Shown: positions 57,322 to 64,000 of the stretch, one piece after another
How the letters are laid out: every line of letters starts with the position of its first letter
Numbering within the stretch: position 1 is the stretch's first letter
Source: Acholoe squamosa
Taxonomy: Eukaryota > Annelida > Polychaeta > Phyllodocida > Polynoidae
Assembly: GCA_949317995.1 (NCBI GenBank)
Contig: OX439037.1
Coordinates: 16,728,324-16,792,323, forward strand
Length of the DNA stretch: 64,000 bases
Direction of reading: 5' to 3'
The notes under the pieces: model-generated
Told to the model about the DNA's origin: nothing
What the model saw: the letters and a program-made list of their open reading frames with translations, nothing else
Database searches by the model: none
Position numbers and translations under genes: made by a program

Positions 57322-57755
57322 ATAGTGTTCCCGTCAGCACTAACATCACTACACTTCAATAGTGCATCAACCCTGTAGGGTCAGCATGATGCATAAATGT
57401 AGCCCTATTGATTGAGATAGCCTTAATAAGACAACATACATTGATTAAGTCAAGTGGTAAGATGCATTAATGTATTGATTGCGAAAGAGTACCAAGTTCA
57501 AAATTAAATCTAGGGATTAAATCTAGCCTGAACTGTAAAGAATAACTGTTGAATCTACCAGGGATCCTTGTTAAACCGAACAGTGAACCATCATAATTAA
57601 ATAGCAGGGGACCAGTGTAGTTTTTACAAGAACCCCCAGGTGGTAGCATAGTGATACAAAAGAAGCTCTGTTAAAATAACAATGGATATCTGGCAACTTT
57701 CGGACGAGGAATCCTTCGTTATTTTGACAACATTTTTTTTTACAGTTTGTAGCTA
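57322..57755 (+). repeat. Dispersed repeats matching 9.1-10.3 kb in the same order
   Basis: 57350-57480 is a GATGCAT-family stretch. 57530-57755 aligns with 10085-10300: AACTGTTGAATC, AACAGTGAACCATCATAATT, ACCAGTGTAG, CCCCCAGGTGGTAG, ATCCTTCGTTATTT and a following T-run/TACAGTTTGT. Preceded by a copy of the same MITE as at 8588. Confidence 0.65.
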
Positions 57756-57960
57756 AGTAAATGTGTATAATTATAAATCAGACACCATACTTATTGGGCC
57801 ATACTCCATCACTGATAGTAACATTTCAAAGGGTACATTGTGTGCTAGAGTGAGTTTAATGTACTCTGAATGGGTGTATTCATATGGACTTTGAGCACAC
57901 GTCCACTGAGGATCGCAATAATATTATTTCACATTCTCATACAGTTACTCATTAATACGT

Positions 57961-58521
57961 GAGGCTCCACTACGCGATTTTTGCAGAAAATCGGAGCTAT
58001 TCTCACAAAATGGGACACAAACACAGACTAAATAGTAGTGTTTGTTATCATTTCAAGGTAGAAATAGAATTTGAGAGACCTATTTGTATATATAGGAAAG
58101 GGTTTGTGTACGATCTCAGGCACATTTTCGCTGTCAAAAGATGTTTTTGTTTACTAAAGCAAGTTGACCTAATGTAAATATTGCACACTGATGTCTCTCT
58201 GCAACTCAATATCAGACAGGTTTGATTTTTACAGTATAAGACCCTGTGATCTGTGTGACTGCTATGTTGTTATTTATATTTTGCTGTGTTGATGTTTATA
58301 TATTGAACTCCCACCCAATCACAGAGTCTACGCAGGTGCAGGTTAGTTTGTAAATATGGTACACAAGGAGAGAGATCACCCATCAAATAACCCCTGAAAT
58401 CTCATGTTTACAATTTTGAATCTCATGTTTGCAATATAGGAATGCCAACACCCTATACCTTATAGCACTATAGGGATACCATTAGATGAGAATGTACTAA
58501 AAAATCGCGTAGTGGAGCCTC
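57961..58521. mobile_element. 561-bp TIR element, perfect 21-base ends
   Basis: GAGGCTCCACTACGCGATTT(T) at 57961-57981 is exactly inverted at 58501-58521. The interior is AT-rich and non-coding; a 72-codon frame that begins inside the left TIR has no motif and is taken as chance. The perfect ends suggest a relatively young non-autonomous element. Confidence 0.8.
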
Positions 58522-61333
58522 CACTTATGTAAGTGCATATATGTTTTAATAGCGATTAAGTCACTGAAGCCCCTGAACCAGGTGGTACAAGGTTCATGTA
58601 AATACCTTGCGTGCTTTACTTGTATACATATTGGTATTCTTAAAAAGAGCCTCTAAAAGAGTCATTCACAAGCATTATTATCAGTGTGCATTCATGTGAA
58701 TGTGCCTTCAAATTATTACCCTCAGCTAGCGGTTTACGTGAGAGTAAGTGAGTAATAGATGTTTAATGTTTCAACAGCTAAGGTCATATTCATGGCGAGA
58801 ACTACATTACAAGTTCACAGAGGAATGTATTGGTGCACGCACATGTGCACCACACACATCCAAGGGGTTAGGAAAGAGGAGATGTAGATCCTTTCAAGAG
58901 CGCTGTTTATGTTATATGCAAGGTCTGAAAATGTGCGTTTAAACACTATCATGTTTGAAAGGGATTAATGGTTTACCTTTGCATTTGGGAACATTTTGCA
59001 TAGTTTCAATGAACTCTTAAAAAAGGCTGTACCAATTTTTGAACATTTGCCGAAATTTTTGTAAAATTATATCATGTTGATTCACTACTCACCGCCACAA
59101 AAAAAAAAAAAAAAAAAAAACAAGTAAATTTCTTATTATTTTGGGGAGGAGGAAGTTGCGATTTATAACCTGAATAAAAAATGATCTGATTACCTTTTTT
59201 GGTTTGACATGTATGATTCAGTCAAGGGTGCATGCCAACATGGTTTAATGCTCTGGCTATCCTACAGATGGCGCTACTGAAAATTAGCTTGCCTTTTGAC
59301 AAAAGAGTAATTCACCGCCCATAGCCATAGTCCTGCTGAGACTCCTTGAAGTCTGTTATTTACTCTGGTCTCCTGGCGTTATAAATCCTCAGGGATCCAC
59401 TGTAACAGGAAGCCCAGTGCATGCTGGTCGTTCCAGGTGTATGTTGGTTATAAATCTCCCACAATACATCTCTTTCATTCATCAGGAATAGGAGCTATTG
59501 CTCACTCTTCAAACAGAGTTTCTTTCTTATAGTCAGGAAGATAATTTGATACAATATCACTTTATTGGCCCAAAAATTGGCACCTAGGGTTTCGTGTATG
59601 AAGAGTTTTCAGTGAACAGGTTGCAAAGTTGTCTAATCAAAATTCATTATTCTATATTCAAGGGCCCAATTACAATTTTTGTTATCGGATTGAGATTTTA
59701 ATGATTTTAGGTTTTCTGTGAACTGTAATAGGATCAGGAAAAGTTGGGTTGCGCCCCCGGTGTGCCTTATACGTGGGATTTCATATCATATAGAACAGTA
59801 CAAAATTGTCCAGGATATGATTGCAGGTGTGCCGGTTAGGTATTGAACTCAGGCTCTTTGTTACATGTGAGGTGTGCCTTATAGCTCACATAGCCATTAT
59901 CAGCTGGGGGCCGCCATTAGACCCCGACGGCACTATGACTAACACCTTCAGCCCCCGACTCCACAGTATATGCCAGGGATGCCTCCCATTGGTCAATAAT
60001 ACAATAGCCATGTGCCGTATATGAAAGGTACCATGATAGTTAAGAAAATGGCAACTTTGAGGCGCTGGTAACGAGTTTACTTTTAGAGAGGCTCGCCAAG
60101 TTTAGACAACAGTTTTCAGGATTTTCCTCTTAGCTATGACCAATATTTCCTTCTTTTTCCAAACTATTTCTCTAGGAACGTGTTGCCACAAATGTATCCA
60201 CAACCATAACATACCAATCCGTAGACTACAGTTTTCCAAAGAAATGATGCCAGCTGAGTAGAATATAAGAGCCCTTTCCACCCATTCATCAACACTGATT
60301 GAGCTCAGAAAACAACTTTCTCCTTGCTTATGTTGGCATCAACACCCTTCTTACAAAGCCAAATGAAAACACTAAACCACCTTCCCCACCACCCAGCCTT
60401 GGTCCAATTCTTTTCTTTGATTAACCATTTAATGCTCCATATTGGTTTAACATATCATGGGCATTTGTTAATATGAGGAATGGATGTAGCTCAGTTGAGC
60501 AAATCACTTGAGCTACATTCCTGCATCATTCCCGCTGGATTGATACATTCCCAATTGTCTGCATGATGCACCAATGAATTGCTTATGAGTATAACGATGG
60601 TGCATTATGATGAGAAGCATCATGCAGTATTTAAAGGGTCGATGCACTGGTGTATATATGTGTGTGCATGTCGAATATAACATGTATATACCACTTGGAG
60701 AAAGCCCTCAGGGGGTCGTCCGTCTTAACTATAGGCCTAGAAATTAAAGGTGTATAGGACAAGCAGCAAGTAGGTTCCCTCGTGGCTAAAGTTTGAACTA
60801 GGCAGGCATTTGACACCAAAGAAAGTGTTTCCTTAACCAAGCATTATTGTTCTGGGATGTATAAGAACATGAACTGTGATTCTTTGCTGATAAGCAATCC
60901 ATTGATTTTAGGGTGAGTTTTGATGAGTCACATTGAACAAAATTGGCGTCTGCTGTGTGATACAATTATGTCATATCATAATTATCAAATTCCTAAAACT
61001 CTTGAAAAAAAAGGCATGTGCAATACCTATGAACCTTGGATTGAACTACATTTAGTTCAATACTAATTATTCTCAACCAACAGGGCGGTAGGAACAGAGA
61101 GAGGCATGAGGCTTAAATGCGAGGGAGTACATGTATCCCAAGAAAGTTCCCAACCAGTCATGACTACCTTTAACTTGCCATAACGTGAAATGTCCAGTTG
61201 TAGCACAGACAGTTTCTGTACTGTTCACAGCCTATACTGCTGTCTGTACAGTTTAGGCTGTATTATTGGTATACAGCATCCTGTGTATACTAGTGTATGC
61301 AGACACCCTGGATGGTACCCTGTGTTATAGGAC
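58522..61333 (+). other. Intron with repeat fragments, no exon seen
   Basis: A poly-A run at about 59098-59120. Near 59764 GTGCCTTATACGTGGGATTT of a dispersed family, and near 59835-59870 a - strand B-box-like sequence suggesting a SINE fragment. GATGCAT-type repeat at 60560-60650. No coding exon supported. Confidence 0.4.
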
Positions 61334-61437
61334 ATGTCCAGGAAGCAGAGTATGGCTAAAGGAGCTACAGGAGGAGGACAAGGTCTCTTATCTATAGATG
61401 AGACTGGACGCTCCCCCTCCAAGGCATCCAAACATGG
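61334..61437 (+). CDS. Alternative first exon 6 (35 residues)
   Basis: ATG at 61334 with an in-frame TAG two codons upstream (61328-61330), 34 codons plus two bases, donor GTAGGT at 61438. The peptide begins MSRKQSMAKGATGGGQGLLS and ends IDETGRSPSKASKHG. RKQS and GRSPSK are basophilic or proline-directed phosphosite-like motifs. Same strand and donor phase as the others. It is the rightmost member seen; the shared downstream exon must lie past the window. Confidence 0.68.
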
Positions 61438-62831
61438 GTAGGTTTTCATTTTTTGTCTACTTCTTAAACTTTAAGGACTGTGATGTGCTACCACATTATG
61501 CCCATTAGAAGTCAGACTTACTTGAGTTTGTTTGTTTTGGTTTTTTTTTGTATGTTTTATTGCGGTAATTTACAAGTCAGACCAGACTTGTTTTGATTAA
61601 AAAAAAATAGCCGAATGGGTAGCCATCGAGGAGGGGTATCGAGCACGGAGTACATGTAGTTCAGTATTTTTTCCAACATCATAATACCCACTGACCACTG
61701 GCCCATTAGGGTTCACTTTAGCTGTGTTGAGAGGGCTTTCCTGCAGTTCAAGATGGTTTAACTGTAGTTCATTTAGACCCATATACCAGCCCTGTAAACC
61801 ATTTACAAATATAATCACATCCGATAAAGCACACTGATAAGTGGGTTCTGAGTGGTTTAAATGGCGTTATGAAACACCAAAAGTGAGGTGAGAATGTGTG
61901 ACCCTAATTTATGAACCATATGGTAGTACCTCCAGGAGGGTGCTGCAAAAAAAGAAAGGGAAATATTTTCACAGAAGCAAAAACTTCTCAGTTTCAGCCT
62001 GTAACTATAGAGTGGATTAGGACGGATTATCTCCTATAATCTACATGTGCTCTACCATCTCATTTCTTTCTTAAAAAAACTCACCTGACAGTATGATGCT
62101 AAATAATGGACCAATAATCCACTCCAGGGAGAACCTTCTTTTCTATTTTGAAATCATGAATAATTATGAGCACCATTTTGGTAGCAAGTAGAATTTGCCC
62201 TGAGGAAGACAGAATTATGGGGGTCGAAATTTAATCAATTTTCATAAGAAACTTATCATATTGAATAGACAATACAAATCCTTTGAAATGTGAGATTGCT
62301 GAGCTTCAGTTCAGTAAGTCTGAAGACAAAGATGTTGCATGCGTTTTCATGCCATCATTCTCATGCTATTGCTTGCCAGGGCAGCATCAGACATGAAGGT
62401 AGTGCAAGTTGCTTGCAGTCACCTGCCAAGGCAACATTGGTCAGCAAGATAGTGCCGCTAGCACTACATGTACATTTTCGATTCAGCGAGCCATAAAACA
62501 GACTCATTTATTGAATAAAGCATTATAACATAGGAGTTGTGATGCTTTCATTTCTTAAATATACGAAATGATATGTCATATGTATGATGATCTAGTAAAT
62601 CATATGTGGTACAGTTAAATTAACCAGTTTCTCCGCCGTGATATCACACAGTCCTTTTTGGAGGAGGACTATGCAAGTCCTTGTAGTTTTTCTGCTCTTT
62701 CTACTCTACATTAGATGTACATTCATGCATTATGCCAATGAGTAATAGCAGGCTTTGATGCATCATTCCGTCCTTAAAGGGCATGTTAATCTTGTAAGGA
62801 TTAACTTGGTAATGATATGTTATAACGGGTT
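61438..62831 (+). other. Intron, no feature apart from a repeat fragment
   Basis: AT-rich. A GATGCAT-type fragment lies near 62725-62770. A GTAAGTCTG near 62318 has no ATG-led frame in the right phase before it. Confidence 0.4.
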
Positions 62832-63208
62832 CTGGAGGGTGTTGCTCCTATTGTAAAAAGAGCTGTGAGTATGTGCCCTCTTTTCTAAACAAGTCGTGCA
62901 CTGCTTCACCTAAGTACTTGCACTCACCACATCAGTCTGAAAAGTCACCTGCCTTGTTTAAAATAGAGAGAGCTGCACTACCAGGTACCTACTCATGTCA
63001 CACACTCTATAGTTTATTTATAGTTTATAGTACTGACTGACTTCTCCCAACTAGGTACCTACTCAAATCCCCCTTTTTGAGCACCGTACTTGAATGACCA
63101 CTTGTGAGCAACAAAAGGGACAAGTTATAGCTACATGAAAAGAAAGGACTGGAAATGAGGGCATTTTTAGCCAGCTCTTCCTTTTACTCTAGGAGCAACA
63201 CCCTCCAG
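62832..63208 (-). mobile_element. MITE, TIR family GGGTGTTGCTCCTAT, copy 4 (inverted)
   Basis: Begins CTGGAGGGTGTTGCTCCTAT and ends AGGAGCAACACCCTCCAG. The interior matches copies 1 and 2 read on the opposite strand (AGGTACCTACTCA twice, AACAAAAGGGACAAGTTATA). Complete, about 377 bases. Confidence 0.88.
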
Positions 63209-64000
63209 TCCATGTAAGTGTAACCTCCATAATAGAAGGGTCAATAAAGCTTTATTTCGTTAGCTAGACCGAGCTTATTTGAAGCAAAGCCTCCCCATCT
63301 ACTTCATTGTTTGTGGATATTCCATGATGCAAATTGATACATTGTAATAAAACACAAACTTTGGACAGAACGCACTTTTGATTCACAGACGACAAGATTT
63401 AATTGCAAATCCCAAAAAAAATGATTTTTTTTTTTCTGTTTTGCTGGTTTGTTTGTTTTTGTTGGGGGAGGGGGTCTTTGTTATAATTCTATTGACTAAT
63501 ATATCTAGGGTATAGGGCTAGGCCAAAATGGGGTTGCAATATGGAACACAATTTTCTCCCTATACTACAGTGGACTGATCGTTTCCTGGTAGATTCAAAT
63601 AGGTCGAGTAATGTTCTAAACTGGGGTGTCATTTTACACTTGCTCAAATGATTTCCGACTCCTTTCGCTGAGGAGCAAAAATGGATACAGCCTCAAAAGA
63701 AAACCCAGGAATCAGCTCTATGCCTATGGTGAACTCATTCACTCCAAAACTGTGCCTCCACAGCTGGAGGCTGGCAATGGGCATCGATAAACCATAACAT
63801 GGAGATTAACATGGCCCCCTAGTGGAGTTATCCTGAACTGGGGCTTGTCTGTAGCTAATCGGTTTACATACATACGGTTCAAGTAGTCTTCAGTTTTAGT
63901 GCATTGTCTACAATTTTACCTGAATAACATAGCTAGGTAGCAGGAGTGTGGAAGTGTGTGAGTGCAAATTAGGCTTTACCTGCTGTTGCTGCATTTATGG
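63209..64000 (+). other. Right edge of window, no gene seen
   Basis: A small frame at 63681-63797 has no donor in the phase of the exon array. A CTCF-like GGCCCCCTAGTGG lies at 63813-63825. Otherwise AT-rich with a T-run near 63425. Confidence 0.4.

Noticed and set aside
57959..58177. 72-codon frame overlapping a TIR
   Set aside because: Begins in the inverted repeat without an ATG and shows no family motif.
63681..63797. 38-codon frame at the right edge as a further first exon
   Set aside because: The only nearby GT is out of phase and weak, and the frame runs to a stop.

Overview
The window is nuclear DNA of an animal: spliced genes with GT/AG introns, intronless rhodopsin-type receptors, microsatellites, tRNA-derived SINE-like copies, many terminal-inverted-repeat (TIR) elements and long AT-rich stretches without genes. 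The mix of an expanded intronless receptor family, PIF/Harbinger DNA transposons and dense foldback/MITE repeats suits a marine invertebrate such as an echinoderm, hemichordate, cephalochordate or mollusc. The species cannot be fixed from the sequence.

Layout. 1-0.25 kb: C-terminal end of an unidentified protein. 0.9-5.5 kb: a PIF/Harbinger transposon with a five-exon MYB/SANT-like gene (+) and a five-exon DDE nuclease gene (-) meeting tail to tail; the nuclease carries an in-frame stop. 6.4-7.35 kb: an intact intronless rhodopsin-class GPCR (-). 12.5-13.6 kb and 15.4-16.2 kb: two decayed copies of a second, peptide-receptor-like GPCR. Two inverted copies of a composite element (long GC-rich hairpin plus a 250-bp TIR module with a perfect CRE) lie at 7.8-8.25 and 12.0-12.4 kb. 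16.94-17.78 kb: a 61-bp minisatellite of about 14 copies.

17.8-61.4 kb: the most unusual part. Two internal cassette exons (17826, 20359) and six ATG-bearing putative alternative first exons (22734, 38488, 48267, 53810, 56557, 61334) lie on the + strand. All eight end at a good 5' splice site in the same phase (two bases of a split codon), so any of them could join one shared downstream exon to the right of the window. They encode short basic N-terminal peptides; two of the first exons are paralogous to each other, and so are the two cassettes. The host gene is not recognised. The introns are filled with TIR and foldback elements (26.2-27.8, 29.3-33.1, 35.1-37.6, 48.6-49.3, 58.0-58.5 kb), SINE-like copies and MITEs.

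Nested between two of these exons, on the same strand, is an intronless GC-rich gene for a 168-residue very basic, chromatin-protein-like product (51997-52503) with its own TATA-like box and initiator. A T-box/E-box motif cluster (49984-50095) and a duplicated sequence module (50839-51810) lie upstream of it. Coding calls rest on reading frames, splice signals and family motifs seen by eye; no search or expression data were available.
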